DNA from: Pantoea agglomerans
Lineage (GTDB): Bacteria; Pseudomonadota; Gammaproteobacteria; Enterobacterales; Enterobacteriaceae
NCBI RefSeq assembly: GCF_020149765.1
Contig: NZ_CP083809.1
Span: 1,054,001-1,118,000, forward strand
DNA length: 64,000 nt
Reading direction: 5' to 3'
The position numbers were made by a program, and so were the translations under genes. Below, in pieces: positions 1 through 9,705 of this stretch. The notes under the pieces were generated by a model. It made no database searches, was not told the DNA's origin, and saw only the letters and a list, made by a program, of their open reading frames with translations. Each line of letters opens with the position of its first letter. The first letter of the stretch is position 1.

Positions 1-890
<890 letters not shown>

Positions 891-979
891 TCATTGCGCA
901 ACGACATATGGCGCGCTTGCAAAAAGGCGGTATAATCCCGCGATTTTTTTTTAGCTCAACTCATTCCGGGAGAACACCA

Positions 980-1606
980 ATGAAGATCGTGGAAGTCAAA
1001 CACCCGCTGGTCAAACATAAACTGGGCTTGATGCGTGAGCACGATATCAGTACCAAACGCTTCCGCGAGCTGGCGTCGGAAGTTGGCAGTCTGCTGACCT
1101 ATGAAGCCACCGCCGACCTGGAAACCGAGCGCGTTACTATTGAAGGCTGGAACGGCCCGGTAGAAATCGATCAAATCAAAGGTAAAAAAATCACTGTGGT
1201 GCCGATTCTGCGCGCCGGTCTGGGGATGATGGAAGGCGTGCTGGAGCATGTGCCGAGCGCGCGCATCAGCGTAGTCGGGGTCTATCGCGACGAAGAGACG
1301 CTGGAGCCGGTACCCTATTTTCAGAAGCTGGTCTCCAACATTGAAGAGCGCCTGGCGCTGGTGGTCGATCCGATGCTGGCCACCGGCGGTTCGATGATCG
1401 CCACGATCGATCTGCTGAAGAAAGCGGGCTGCAGCAGCATTAAGGTGCTGGTGCTGGTGGCGGCGCCGGAAGGCATCGCCGCGCTGGAGAAAGCGCATCC
1501 GGACGTTGAGCTTTATACCGCGTCTGTCGATCAGGGCTTAAACGAAAAAGGTTATATCATTCCGGGGCTGGGCGATGCCGGCGACAAAATTTTCGGAACT
1601 AAATAA
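980..1606 (+). CDS. upp: Uracil phosphoribosyltransferase
   Basis: Upp salvages uracil: uracil + PRPP to UMP + PPi, in the cytoplasm. The start at 980 gives 208 residues beginning [16 protein letters not shown], the same length and N-terminus as the E. coli enzyme; an upstream in-frame start would add 38 residues with no homology. The PRPP-binding loop is visible as [10 protein letters not shown] near residue 130, and the uracil-binding end as [17 protein letters not shown] at the C-terminus. GGGAGA precedes the start. It is followed by a terminator/attenuator hairpin and uraA, so uptake and salvage are probably co-transcribed in part. Confidence 0.98.
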   Translation: MKIVEVKHPLVKHKLGLMREHDISTKRFRELASEVGSLLTYEATADLETERVTIEGWNGPVEIDQIKGKKITVVPILRAGLGMMEGVLEHVPSARISVVGVYRDEETLEPVPYFQKLVSNIEERLALVVDPMLATGGSMIATIDLLKKAGCSSIKVLVLVAAPEGIAALEKAHPDVELYTASVDQGLNEKGYIIPGLGDAGDKIFGTK

Positions 1607-1613
1607 CTGCATC

Positions 1614-1640
1614 AGCCGACCAGAGAGTCGGCTTTTTTTT
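1614..1640 (+). terminator. Intrinsic terminator between upp and uraA
   Basis: Stem AGCCGAC / GTCGGCT with a six-base loop (CAGAGA), followed by eight T. It lies 8 bp after the upp stop and about 30 bp before uraA, so it probably terminates part of the upp transcripts and lowers uraA expression. Confidence 0.85.
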
Positions 1641-1672
1641 GGCAAAAACAGACCATTTTAAGGGGATAAATG

Positions 1673-2956
1673 ATGACTCGACGCGCCATCGGCGTTAGTG
1701 AACGTCCGCCGCTACTGCAAACCATACCGCTCAGCCTGCAACATCTGTTCGCCATGTTCGGCGCAACGGTGCTGGTGCCCATTCTGTTTCATATCAACCC
1801 GGCGACGGTGCTGCTGTTCAACGGCGTTGGCACGCTGCTTTATCTCTTTATCTGTAAGGGCAAGATTCCCGCCTATCTCGGCTCCAGCTTCGCCTTTATC
1901 TCGCCGGTGCTGCTGCTGCTGCCGCTTGGCTATGAGCTGGCGCTGGGCGGTTTTATTCTGTGCGGCCTGCTGTTCTGCATCGTGGCGCTGATTGTGAAAA
2001 AGGCCGGCACCGGCTGGATCGACGTGATGTTCCCGCCAGCGGCGATGGGCGCTATCGTGGCGGTGATCGGTCTTGAGCTGGCGGGCGTGGCGGCCAATAT
2101 GGCGGGGCTGCTGCCGGCAGAAGGCAGCAGCGCTGACGGTACCACCATCACTATTTCACTGGTCACCCTGGCCGTTACCGTTTTTGGCTCGGTGCTGTTT
2201 CGCGGCTTCCTCGCCATCATTCCGATACTGGTCGGGGTGGTCGTGGGCTATGCGCTCTCCTTCGCTATGGGCATCGTAGACTGGACGCCGGTCTATAACG
2301 CGCCCTGGTTCGCGCTGCCGACCTTCTATACGCCGCGCTTTGAGTGGGCGGCGATGCTGACCATTCTGCCCGCCGCGCTGGTGGTGATCGCCGAGCACGT
2401 CGGGCATCTGGTGGTGACCGCCAATATCGTGAAAAAAGATCTGATCCGCGATCCCGGCCTGCACCGCTCAATGTTCGCTAACGGTCTTTCCACCGTGATC
2501 TCCGGCTTCTTCGGTTCGACGCCGAATACCACCTACGGCGAAAACATCGGCGTGATGGCGATTACCCGCGTCTACAGCACCTGGGTAATCGGCGGGGCGG
2601 CAATCATCGCGATTCTGCTCTCCTGCGTCGGCAAGCTGGCGGCGGCGATTCAGGCGATCCCGGTGCCGGTCATGGGCGGCGTGTCGCTGCTGCTTTATGG
2701 CGTTATCGGCGCATCGGGCATTCGCGTGCTGATCGAATCCAAAGTGGACTACAGCAAGGCGCAAAACCTGATCCTCACTTCCGTTATCCTGATCATCGGG
2801 GTCAGCGGCGCGAAAGTACATATCGGCGCCGCCGAACTGAAAGGCATGGCGCTGGCAACGCTGGTGGGGGTGCTGCTGGCGCTGATCTTCCGCGTTATCT
2901 CGCTGCTGCGCCCGGAAGAGGTGGTGCTGGACGCTGAAGAGAAGGGCGGTCACTGA
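1673..2956 (+). CDS. uraA: Uracil:proton symporter
   Basis: UraA imports uracil across the inner membrane (NAT/NCS2 family). The protein is about 427 residues and near-identical in its first 50 residues to E. coli UraA (MTRRAIGVSERPPLLQ). It is strongly hydrophobic with about 14 membrane segments; the family signature is seen as GLSTVISGFFGSTPNTTYGE around residues 270-290, and the substrate-site glutamate lies in AEHVGHLVVTANIV. Two ATGs lie in tandem at 1670 and 1673; AGGGG at 1661-1665 is spaced better for 1673, which also matches E. coli. It is downstream of upp, supplying uracil for salvage. Confidence 0.97.
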   Translation: MTRRAIGVSERPPLLQTIPLSLQHLFAMFGATVLVPILFHINPATVLLFNGVGTLLYLFICKGKIPAYLGSSFAFISPVLLLLPLGYELALGGFILCGLLFCIVALIVKKAGTGWIDVMFPPAAMGAIVAVIGLELAGVAANMAGLLPAEGSSADGTTITISLVTLAVTVFGSVLFRGFLAIIPILVGVVVGYALSFAMGIVDWTPVYNAPWFALPTFYTPRFEWAAMLTILPAALVVIAEHVGHLVVTANIVKKDLIRDPGLHRSMFANGLSTVISGFFGSTPNTTYGENIGVMAITRVYSTWVIGGAAIIAILLSCVGKLAAAIQAIPVPVMGGVSLLLYGVIGASGIRVLIESKVDYSKAQNLILTSVILIIGVSGAKVHIGAAELKGMALATLVGVLLALIFRVISLLRPEEVVLDAEEKGGH

Positions 2957-2963
2957 GTCGGTG

Positions 2964-2979
2964 CGGGCAGGGATGCCCG
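2964..2979. terminator. Short GC hairpin between uraA and hda
   Basis: CGGGCA-GGGA-TGCCCG forms a six-bp stem just after the uraA stop, with only a weak T-rich tail. It may slow or end uraA transcription before hda; the call rests on the inverted repeat only. Confidence 0.35.
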
Positions 2980-3046
2980 TTATCCTCACCCGGCGAAAAC
3001 TGTGGTAGACTTGCCCCGTTTTTTGCCTGTTCTCTTTGAGGTGCTT

Positions 3047-3748
3047 CTGAACACGCCGGCACAACTGTCACTGCCACTTTACTTACCGGACGACGAGACC
3101 TTCGCCAGCTTCTGGCCGGGGGAAAATCCGTCGCTTATCGCCGCGCTGAAAGGCGCCCTCAGTCAGCAACACGGCAGCTATCTCTATTTCTGGTCGCGCG
3201 AAGGCGGTGGCCGCAGCCATTTGCTGCACGCGGCGTGCGCGGAAATGTCGGCGCGCGGTGAGGCGGTCGGCTATGTGCCGCTGGATAAGCGCACCTGGTT
3301 TGTGCCGGACGTGCTGGACGGCATGGAGCATCTGGCGCTGGTCTGCATCGACAATATCGAGTGCATCGCCGGCGAAGAGGCGTGGGAGATGGCGATCTTC
3401 GATCTCTATAACCGCATCCTGGAAACCGGTAAAACCCGGCTGCTGATTACCGGCGACCGGCCGCCGCGGCAGCTTAACCTTAATCTGCCTGACCTGGCGT
3501 CGCGCCTCGACTGGGGCCAGATCTATCGTCTGCAGCCGCTGAGCGATGAAGACAAACTGCAGGCGCTGCAGCTGCGCGCCGGTATGCGGGGCTTTGAACT
3601 GCCGGAAGATGTCGGGCGCTTTATGCTGAAACGCCTCGATCGCGAAATGCGCACCCTGTTCGAAACGCTGGATCGCCTCGATCACGCCTCGATCAGCGCG
3701 CAGCGCAAACTCACCATTCCTTTCGTAAAAGAGACGCTCGGGCTTTAA
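3047..3748 (+). CDS. hda: DnaA inactivator protein Hda (CTG start)
   Basis: Hda, an AAA+ DnaA paralogue, works with the DNA-loaded beta clamp to stimulate DnaA-ATP hydrolysis (RIDA) and prevent over-initiation. The start chosen is CTG at 3047: it yields 233 residues beginning [10 protein letters not shown], the length known for E. coli Hda, for which a CUG start is also described as far as I recall. GAGG at 3038-3041 sits five bases before it, whereas the upstream in-frame start at 3002 and a GTG at 3041 lack a usable ribosome site. The QLSLPL clamp-binding motif lies at the N-terminus and the sensor-II type arginine region LDREMRTLF near the C-terminus. The gene converges on yfgD with a few bases of overlap. 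Confidence 0.95.
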   Translation: MNTPAQLSLPLYLPDDETFASFWPGENPSLIAALKGALSQQHGSYLYFWSREGGGRSHLLHAACAEMSARGEAVGYVPLDKRTWFVPDVLDGMEHLALVCIDNIECIAGEEAWEMAIFDLYNRILETGKTRLLITGDRPPRQLNLNLPDLASRLDWGQIYRLQPLSDEDKLQALQLRAGMRGFELPEDVGRFMLKRLDREMRTLFETLDRLDHASISAQRKLTIPFVKETLGL

Positions 3749-4086
3749 AGGATCGCCAGCACCGCTTCCGGCGGTCGGCCGATGCGCGCCCGATCGCCGT
3801 TAATCACCACCGGCCGCTCCAGCAGCGCCGGATGTGCCGCCAGCGCGTCAAGCAGCTGCGCTTCATCGGCGTTTTCCAGCCGCAGGGTTTTATAAAGTTC
3901 CTCTTTGGTGCGCATCAGCTGCCGGACGCTGCTCATGCCGAGCTTTTGCAGCAGAATTTGCAGCGTCTCGCGATCGGGCGGGGTCTCAAGATAGCGGACA
4001 ATCTCTGGCTTAACGCCGTTCGCCTCCAGCAGCGCCAGGGTTTCGCGGCTCTTGCTGCAGCGCGGGTTGTGATAAAGGGTGACCAT
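3745..4086 (-). CDS. yfgD: ArsC-family glutaredoxin-dependent reductase (YfgD type)
   Basis: A 113-residue thioredoxin-fold protein of the ArsC/Spx family. The N-terminus reads [13 protein letters not shown] with the family's catalytic Cys at residue 10, and the C-terminus contains [17 protein letters not shown], the arginine-rich segment of arsenate reductase-like proteins. It corresponds to E. coli YfgD (119 residues), annotated as a putative arsenate reductase and lying in the same place between hda and bepA. No arsenite pump or arsR is nearby, so a real role in arsenate resistance is unproven. Its stop overlaps the end of the convergent hda. Confidence 0.9.
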   Translation of the reverse strand: MVTLYHNPRCSKSRETLALLEANGVKPEIVRYLETPPDRETLQILLQKLGMSSVRQLMRTKEELYKTLRLENADEAQLLDALAAHPALLERPVVINGDRARIGRPPEAVLAIL

Positions 4087-4092
4087 GCTCGA

Positions 4093-5556
4093 TTATCCTT
4101 TTTGGTACTGTTTAAAGCGAGTTTGCAGCTGACGAAGCTGGTCGATACGCGCGTCGTAGCGCGCCTGCTTCAGGCTGCCGACCGGCACCTGCGCGCTGGC
4201 GCTGCTCAGCGTAGTAATCGCCTGATCGAGCTGACCGTTAAGCGCCAGCGTTTCGGCGCGCGCCGACATCTCTTCATCATTCAGTCCCTGCTGCGCCGAC
4301 GCCTGCGCCAGCAGATCCCAGCCGTTCACATCGTCTGGATGCGCCCAGGTATAGCGATTCAGAATGCGGCTGGCGTTAGCGGGCTGTTTCGCCTCGACGT
4401 AAGCATTCGCCAGATTTAGCTGTACCACCGGGCTGTTTTTAGCCGCGCCCGCGGCGTTAAGCCGGGCGATCGCCTGCTGCGGCTGATTCATACCGATATC
4501 GATATCGGTCATGATGTCGAGATACCAGACGTTGTCGGGCTGCTTCGCCAGCAGCGGCTCGATGATCTTTTTCGCGCTGGCGAAACTTTTCGCCTGTAAA
4601 AACTGCACCGCTTTGCCGTACTGCGCCGCCTGCTGTTCGCGGCTGTTGCCGTGGCTATAGCTCTCCAGCAGCTCGTCGGTCAGCTGGTTACGGCCGGTGG
4701 CGTACATGCCGAGGGCGCGCACTTTCGCCATGTAGTAATCCTGCGAGGACTGCACCATTACCGGGCGCATCTGGTTGGCGCGGTTGCGCGCGTCCGCCAG
4801 ACGGCTGTCGGGCAGGGGATGCGTCAGCAGGATCTCCGGCGGCTTCGACGAGAAGCGGCTCTGATCGGCCAGCTTCTGTAAAAAGTTGGGCATCGCTTCG
4901 GGATCGAATCCGGCGCGCTGCAGCACCTGAATGCCGATGCGATCCGCCTCCTGCTCGTTGCCCTGGGTGAAGCTGATAATGCCCTGCTGGGTGCCTGCCA
5001 GCGTACCGGTCAGCGCCGCCATACCCGCCTGTGGGCTGGCCATCGCCAGCAGAATCGAGCCCAGCGCGCCGACCCAGGTCAGCGGTGCGTTGCGCTTCTG
5101 ATCTTCCATCGCGCGCGCCAGATGGCGCTGGGTGACGTGGGAGATTTCATGCGCCATCACCGACGCCAGCTGGCTCTCATTCTCGGTAAAGCGAAACAGC
5201 GAGGCGTGCAGCACTACGTTGCCGCCGAAGAAGGCGAAGGCGTTAAGCTCGTCGTTCTGGATCAGAAAGAAGTGAAAGGGCGTTTTTACCGAATCGGCAT
5301 GGGCAACCAGTCGCTGGCCGAGCTGATTGATGTACTCATTAAGCAGCGGGTCGTTGATCAAGGGCGCGCTGGCGCGCAGCTGACGCACGTAAAAGTCGCC
5401 CATCTGCATCTCCTGGCCAATAGAGAGCGTCGAGCCTGCGGTCGTGCCCATATCGGGCAGCGAGTCGCTGACGTCGGCCCAGGCGGACGCGTGCGGCATC
5501 AGCATCAGGGTGGGAAGCAGCGCGGCGAGTAGCGTTTTCTTTAACCGGTTCAACAT
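4093..5556 (-). CDS. bepA: Periplasmic beta-barrel assembly chaperone/protease BepA
   Basis: BepA promotes LptD maturation and degrades stalled outer-membrane proteins in the periplasm. The chosen start gives 487 residues, exactly the E. coli length; an upstream in-frame start would add 14 unsupported residues. Signal peptide ([20 protein letters not shown], cleavage near ASAWA-D), M48 metallopeptidase domain with HEISH at residues 136-140 and the third zinc ligand in NEQEADRIG, then a C-terminal TPR region (about 310-487). The long upstream gap (5557-6291) replaces perM, its divergent neighbour in E. coli. yfgD follows after 6 bp and is probably co-transcribed. Confidence 0.96.
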   Translation of the reverse strand: MLNRLKKTLLAALLPTLMLMPHASAWADVSDSLPDMGTTAGSTLSIGQEMQMGDFYVRQLRASAPLINDPLLNEYINQLGQRLVAHADSVKTPFHFFLIQNDELNAFAFFGGNVVLHASLFRFTENESQLASVMAHEISHVTQRHLARAMEDQKRNAPLTWVGALGSILLAMASPQAGMAALTGTLAGTQQGIISFTQGNEQEADRIGIQVLQRAGFDPEAMPNFLQKLADQSRFSSKPPEILLTHPLPDSRLADARNRANQMRPVMVQSSQDYYMAKVRALGMYATGRNQLTDELLESYSHGNSREQQAAQYGKAVQFLQAKSFASAKKIIEPLLAKQPDNVWYLDIMTDIDIGMNQPQQAIARLNAAGAAKNSPVVQLNLANAYVEAKQPANASRILNRYTWAHPDDVNGWDLLAQASAQQGLNDEEMSARAETLALNGQLDQAITTLSSASAQVPVGSLKQARYDARIDQLRQLQTRFKQYQKG

Positions 5557-6291
5557 GCCTGGATCCTGTAGAGAAACTCTGCGGCCTGGAAAATACAATG
5601 TGCTTTTTCAGGGTAAAAGACGCGTCGCGCCTATCTTAACCAGAGCTTTAAAAGAAAGAAACGGTCTGATCCGCTATTAATCTGCGCTACAGCGACGCTT
5701 TTGCAGCAAAAAATTGAACGTTACGGGCGGGTGCGCTTTCGTTGAAAAACCAAACGCGCATTTATTTCATAAAAGGGAAACGCCGGTATAGCAGCGCCGT
5801 AACAGGCGTCGCTTTTTTAAGCGAGCCGGAGAGGGCAGCTCATTATTATAAATGCGCGAGATCCTCAGCACCCTTTTTAATTAAAGATATGTAAATTTAC
5901 TCAAAAAAACTGAATGTGGCATGTTTTTTTCCAGGCTTACTCTGAAAAAAGCGCGTTATCAGCGCAAAAGGCGCGAAAGCGAAAATCAATAAGTTTTATG
6001 GTATGGCCGCTGAAGCCTCTGCGGTAAATATAAATAGCTGGTATCAGTTTCAGGCTAATTAATTTTATTTAAGGCCACTCCCTGCATAAATATCGATCCA
6101 CTTCAATGTTAAAAGGCGCGCGCTTCGCCATCGAAAGCCTTTATCAATTAGCAGAATGAATAGTTCACCTGGCAATTAACGCACCGCAGGCGGTCAGCGC
6201 CGCGCCCTTTTGCCACGGCGGGGCTGTGGTATAGATAGCTCACCCAATTCGGGATGTGAACCAGCACTACGCTGTTATCCGGAGATAATTT
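5557..6291. other. 735-bp non-coding, AT-rich gap between bepA and the DsrE-like pair
   Basis: No convincing reading frame with a ribosome site is seen on either strand. The stretch is visibly more AT-rich than its surroundings, with many short T/A runs, and presumably carries the divergent promoters of bepA and of the 6292 gene. A weak hairpin with a T tail lies near 5790-5816. E. coli carries perM here; no remnant of it was recognised. Confidence 0.6.
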
Positions 6292-6897
6292 ATGCGTTCA
6301 GCTGTATCTTACGCGCTCATCGCCATTATTGGCGGTGCTGTTGGCGCGGGCGTTACCCAAAGCGGCGCGCTCTATCAAAAAGTCGTTAACCATTTCGCCG
6401 CCAAACCCAGCGATCCCGACGGCTTCTGGAGCACGCCCGCCGTTGACGGCTACGGCAAGATCCACTACGAGCCGGATGCCGCCTTTAAGCCGGTTGCGGG
6501 CCTGAGTAATAAGATCGTTTTCCAGATCACCCGCAGCGACGGCGCCATGACCGACGTCAACCTTGGCCTGGAGCGCGTGGCGCGCGTGGTCAACCTCTAT
6601 GTCGCCTCCGGCGTGCCGGCGGAAGATCTGAAATTCGTTGTCTCGGTAACGGGCGACGCAACGCCTGCCATGCTGGATAACGCCCACTTCAAACAGTTTT
6701 ACGGCGTAGATAACCCCAACCTCAAGCTGATCAGCCAGCTCGATAAGCTGGGCGTGAAGGTTTCCGTCTGCGATCAGTCGGTGGCTTTCCACCATTACCC
6801 CAACGACTGGATCGATAAATCAGTGGTTCATGCGCTCTCCAGTCCAACGACGGTCTCAACCCTGGAAAATCAGGGTTACGCATGGCTACAGATGTAA
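6292..6897 (+). CDS. DsrE-like protein with N-terminal membrane anchor or signal, copy 1
   Basis: A 201-residue protein with an N-terminal hydrophobic segment (residues 4-22) that looks like an uncleaved anchor or signal, then a DsrE/DsrF-like alpha/beta domain. The only cysteine is C160 in KVSVCDQSVAF, which matches the position of the reactive Cys of DsrE-fold proteins (GV-x-V-C-x-x-S). Other family-like stretches are SNKIVFQI, LGLERVARVVNLY and LKFVVSV. GGAG sits 7 bp before the ATG. It is followed after 34 bp by a paralogue of about 55-60% identity by eye. Function is unknown; sulfur-transfer or thiol chemistry outside the cytoplasm is a guess from the fold and the lone Cys. I do not recognise a named E. 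coli counterpart. Confidence 0.75.
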   Translation: MRSAVSYALIAIIGGAVGAGVTQSGALYQKVVNHFAAKPSDPDGFWSTPAVDGYGKIHYEPDAAFKPVAGLSNKIVFQITRSDGAMTDVNLGLERVARVVNLYVASGVPAEDLKFVVSVTGDATPAMLDNAHFKQFYGVDNPNLKLISQLDKLGVKVSVCDQSVAFHHYPNDWIDKSVVHALSSPTTVSTLENQGYAWLQM

Positions 6898-6931
6898 TCA
6901 CACTTTAAAAATAACGAGCAGGAGAATAACG

Positions 6932-7540
6932 ATGCGTCCAGCGGCCTATATTGTGGTGGCAGCGATAGCCGGTTTTATTGGCGGTAATGTATTACAGCTG
7001 CCGGAATTATATGACAAGGTGAGCGGCAAATTTGCCAGTACCCCGACACAGCCAGCAGATTTCTGGAGTACGCCTGCAATTGAAGGCTTTGGCAAAATTC
7101 ACTACGTCGACACGCCCGCTTTTAAACCCGGTACCGTGCCGGGCCTGAGCAATAAAATTGTTTTCCAGATTAACCGCAATGAGGGCGATATTCGTCAGCC
7201 GAATCTCGGTCTGGAGCGCGTTGCCCGCGTGACCAACCTCTATTACGCCGCAGGCGTGCCGCTGGATCAGCTGAAATTCGTGGTGTCGATCAACAGCGAT
7301 GCGGTGCCGGCGGCGCTGAATAACGATCAGTTCCATAAGGCCTACGGCGTGGATAACCCTAACCTTAAACTGATCGACGAGCTGAAGAAGGCGGGCGTGC
7401 AGGTCTCGATCTGCGACCAGTCGGTGGCCTTTCACAATCTGCAGCGCGACTGGATCGATCAGCGCGTGACCCACACTATCTCCAGCGGCACCACGGTGGC
7501 GACGCTGCAGAACGAAGGCTACGCCTTCCTGATGCTGTAA
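6932..7540 (+). CDS. DsrE-like protein with N-terminal membrane anchor or signal, copy 2
   Basis: A 202-residue paralogue of the preceding gene, with the same plan: N-terminal hydrophobic stretch (about residues 3-22), a shared FWSTPA block near residue 44, conserved GLSNKIVFQI, NLGLERVARV, LKFVVSI, GVDNPNLKLI, and the lone Cys (C161) in VQVSICDQSVAFH. The start at 6932 is preceded by AGGAG (6920-6924); a longer frame opening inside copy 1 has no ribosome site. The pair looks like a tandem duplication kept as a two-gene operon, ending at a hairpin (7549-7571). Function unknown. Confidence 0.75.
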   Translation: MRPAAYIVVAAIAGFIGGNVLQLPELYDKVSGKFASTPTQPADFWSTPAIEGFGKIHYVDTPAFKPGTVPGLSNKIVFQINRNEGDIRQPNLGLERVARVTNLYYAAGVPLDQLKFVVSINSDAVPAALNNDQFHKAYGVDNPNLKLIDELKKAGVQVSICDQSVAFHNLQRDWIDQRVTHTISSGTTVATLQNEGYAFLML

Positions 7541-7548
7541 CCCCCCTC

Positions 7549-7571
7549 GACAGCGGCCCCGTGCCGCTGTC
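7549..7571 (+). terminator. Perfect nine-bp hairpin after the DsrE-like pair
   Basis: GACAGCGGC / GCCGCTGTC with a five-base loop, nine bp after the stop of copy 2. There is no T run, so it may be a Rho-independent terminator of poor quality or a 3' stabilising stem. Confidence 0.5.
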
Positions 7572-7631
7572 ATCTGTTCGTCATTCCGCTGCGATTGTTC
7601 TGTCATACAACCCCTTTAGTTTGAGCGCCAG

Positions 7632-7645
7632 TGAGATCGTTCTCA
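7632..7645 (+). promoter_or_regulatory. Candidate LacI-family operator of the transport operon
   Basis: TGAGATCGTTCTCA is a 14-bp near-palindrome (half-sites TGAGATC and TGAGAAC) with the central CG that is typical of LacI/GalR operators. It lies 21 bp before the start of the LacI-type regulator, the first gene of the operon, which is the expected place for autorepression. Inference from symmetry and position only. Confidence 0.55.
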
Positions 7646-7666
7646 TCAGCGTATCAGGGGAAGAAA

Positions 7667-8704
7667 ATGACCGATTTGATAAGCGTAGCGAAACTGGCGG
7701 GCGTCTCGCGCGCCACGGCGGCGCGCGCCTTCTCCGATCCCCATCTGCTGAAAGAGAGCACGCTGCAGCGGGTGCTGGCGGCGTCGGACCAGCTCGGCTT
7801 CCGCCCTAACCATATCGCGCGACAGCTGCGCACCCAGCACTCCACCACCCTTGGCGTATTGCTGCCTTCGCTGCTCAATCCGGTATTTGCTCATCAGCTG
7901 CAGGCGATGGAGCGTCAGGCGCGGCTGGCCGGCTTCGGGCTGCTGGTCGCCACCAGCGACTATCAGGCCGAGCGCGAGGCGGCAATCGTCGAACATATGC
8001 TGCGTCAGCGCGTCGCCGGGCTGGTGTTAACGGTGGCTGACGCGGACCGCAGCGCGGTGCTGCCGACGCTGGCCGCGGCGCAGATGCCCTTTGTGCTGGC
8101 GCACAACGTGCCGCAGTGCGCCAGCTGGCCGAGCGTCTGCGTCGATAACCGGCGCGCGATGGCCGAAGCGGTCGAACATCTGCTGGGGCTGGGGCACGGC
8201 CATATCGGCATGGTGACCGGCCCTGTCTGGCAGTCCGATCGGGCGCAGCAGCGTTTTCTCGGCTACTGCGACGCCATGCGGCAGGCGGGTCTGAAACCCT
8301 TTCCGCTGATCGAGATGCCGAGCCATACGCGCTCCGACTTTCAACAGCTGCAACCGCGCCTGCAGGGGGCTAATCCGCTGACCGCGGTGATCTGCAGTAA
8401 CGACCTGCTGGCCATCAGCCTGATGGGCGCCGCCGCGCGCGCGGGCGTTCAGGTGCCGACGCAGCTTTCCGTTATGGGCTTCGATGGCATTGAAACCGGC
8501 GAGCATCTGACGCCCTCGCTTGCCTCGGTGGTGCAGCCCAGCGATCTGCTCGGTGCCTGCGCCATCGATATGCTGTTACAACACGCCAGCGGCGGGCTTC
8601 GCATGCTGGCGCACCATCTGCGGCTGGGCGAAAGCATCGCGCCCGCACCGCGCTCTACCTTCGTTAATTCCAGGGAATCCACATGTCAACGCACAAGAGA
8701 ATGA
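7667..8704 (+). CDS. LacI-family transcriptional regulator of the downstream ABC/phosphodiesterase operon
   Basis: A 345-residue LacI/GalR regulator. The N-terminal helix-turn-helix is clear (LISVAKLAGVSRATAARAFSD, hinge-helix region NHIARQLRTQ), followed by a periplasmic-binding-protein-like ligand domain (TLGVLLPSLLNPVF, GLVLTVAD, VCVDNRRAMAEAVEHL, GMVTGP, VICSNDLLAISLM, VMGFDG). The ATG at 7667 follows AGGGG; an earlier in-frame start adds 12 residues without support. Its end overlaps the binding-protein gene by 22 bp, so it is cotranscribed with the transporter and most likely senses the imported ligand or a product of it. A symmetric operator candidate lies just upstream. Confidence 0.9.
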   Translation: MTDLISVAKLAGVSRATAARAFSDPHLLKESTLQRVLAASDQLGFRPNHIARQLRTQHSTTLGVLLPSLLNPVFAHQLQAMERQARLAGFGLLVATSDYQAEREAAIVEHMLRQRVAGLVLTVADADRSAVLPTLAAAQMPFVLAHNVPQCASWPSVCVDNRRAMAEAVEHLLGLGHGHIGMVTGPVWQSDRAQQRFLGYCDAMRQAGLKPFPLIEMPSHTRSDFQQLQPRLQGANPLTAVICSNDLLAISLMGAAARAGVQVPTQLSVMGFDGIETGEHLTPSLASVVQPSDLLGACAIDMLLQHASGGLRMLAHHLRLGESIAPAPRSTFVNSRESTCQRTRE

Positions 8705-9705
8705 AAATGTTAAGCGCTGCGGCGCTGCTGGTTGTATGCGGTATAGCGAGCCAGGCTGCCCACGCGGCGGAAAGCGCCATCTGCTACAACTGTCCGCCGG
8801 AGTGGGCGGACTGGGGAGCGCAGCTGAAAGCTATCGCCCACGACACCGGCGTCCAGGTGCCGCAGGACAATAAAAACTCTGGCCAGGCGCTGGCGCAGCT
8901 GGTCGCCGAGCAGGGCAATCCGGTCGCCGACGTGGTCTATTACGGCGTCAGCTTCGGCATTCAGGCGGCGGGCGCTGGCGTTATCGCCGACTATAAGCCG
9001 GCGCGCTGGGACGAGGTGCCGGCAGGCATGAAAGATCCTGACGGGAAATGGGTGGCGCTGCACTCCGGCACCCTGGGCTTTATGGTCAATGTCGATGCGC
9101 TGGGCGGCGCGCCGCTGCCGACCTCCTGGGATGATCTGCTGAAGCCGGAATATAAGGGCATGGTCGGCTATCTCGATCCCTCCAGCGCCTTTGTTGGCTA
9201 CGTCACCGCCGTGGCGGTGAATCAGGCGAAAGGCGGATCGCTGCAGGACTTCACCCCGGCGCTGAACTGGTTCAAAAAGCTACAGGCCAACCAGCCGATC
9301 GTGCCGAAGCAGACCGCCTACGCGCGCCTGATTTCAGGCGAGATCCCCATTCTGCTCGACTACGACTTCAACGCCTACCGCGCAAAGTATAAAGATCACG
9401 CCAACGTCGCCTTCGTGATCCCGCAGGAGGGGACGGTTACGGTGCCGTACGTTATCAGCCTGGTGAAGAACGCGCCGCACGCTGCCAACGGCAGGAAAGT
9501 GATCGATTATGTGCTCTCGGATAAAGGTCAGGCGATCTGGGCCAACGCCTACCTGCGCCCGGTGCGTCCGTCGGCGATCTCCGCCGAGGCCAAGGCGAAA
9601 TTCCTGCCTGACAGCGACTATGCCCGCGCGACCACGGTGAATTATCAGCAGATGGCCGATGTGCAGAAAGCCTTTTCCGCCCGCTACCTGAGTGAGATCC
9701 GTTAA
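8683..9705 (+). CDS. ABC importer periplasmic substrate-binding protein
   Basis: A 340-residue secreted binding protein with a Sec signal peptide (cleavage near AAHA-AES at about 28). It belongs to the iron/polyamine/2-aminoethylphosphonate cluster of binding proteins: SGQALAQLVAEQ, ADVVYYGVSFGIQAA, TSWDDLLKPEYKGMVGYLDPS, GEIPILLDYDFNAYRAKY, VPYVISLVKNAPH. The mature N-terminus carries a CxxC pair (C34, C37), unusual for the group and perhaps a disulfide. AGGGA lies 6 bp before the ATG, inside the end of the regulator gene. The stop overlaps the first permease start (TAATG). The ligand cannot be read from sequence; the linked phosphodiesterase favours an organophosphorus compound. Confidence 0.88.
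   Translation: MSTHKRMKMLSAAALLVVCGIASQAAHAAESAICYNCPPEWADWGAQLKAIAHDTGVQVPQDNKNSGQALAQLVAEQGNPVADVVYYGVSFGIQAAGAGVIADYKPARWDEVPAGMKDPDGKWVALHSGTLGFMVNVDALGGAPLPTSWDDLLKPEYKGMVGYLDPSSAFVGYVTAVAVNQAKGGSLQDFTPALNWFKKLQANQPIVPKQTAYARLISGEIPILLDYDFNAYRAKYKDHANVAFVIPQEGTVTVPYVISLVKNAPHAANGRKVIDYVLSDKGQAIWANAYLRPVRPSAISAEAKAKFLPDSDYARATTVNYQQMADVQKAFSARYLSEIR

Noticed and set aside
6090..6110. 12-mer GATCCACTTCAA shared with about 55849
   Set aside because: Repeats of this length are expected many times by chance in 64 kb.
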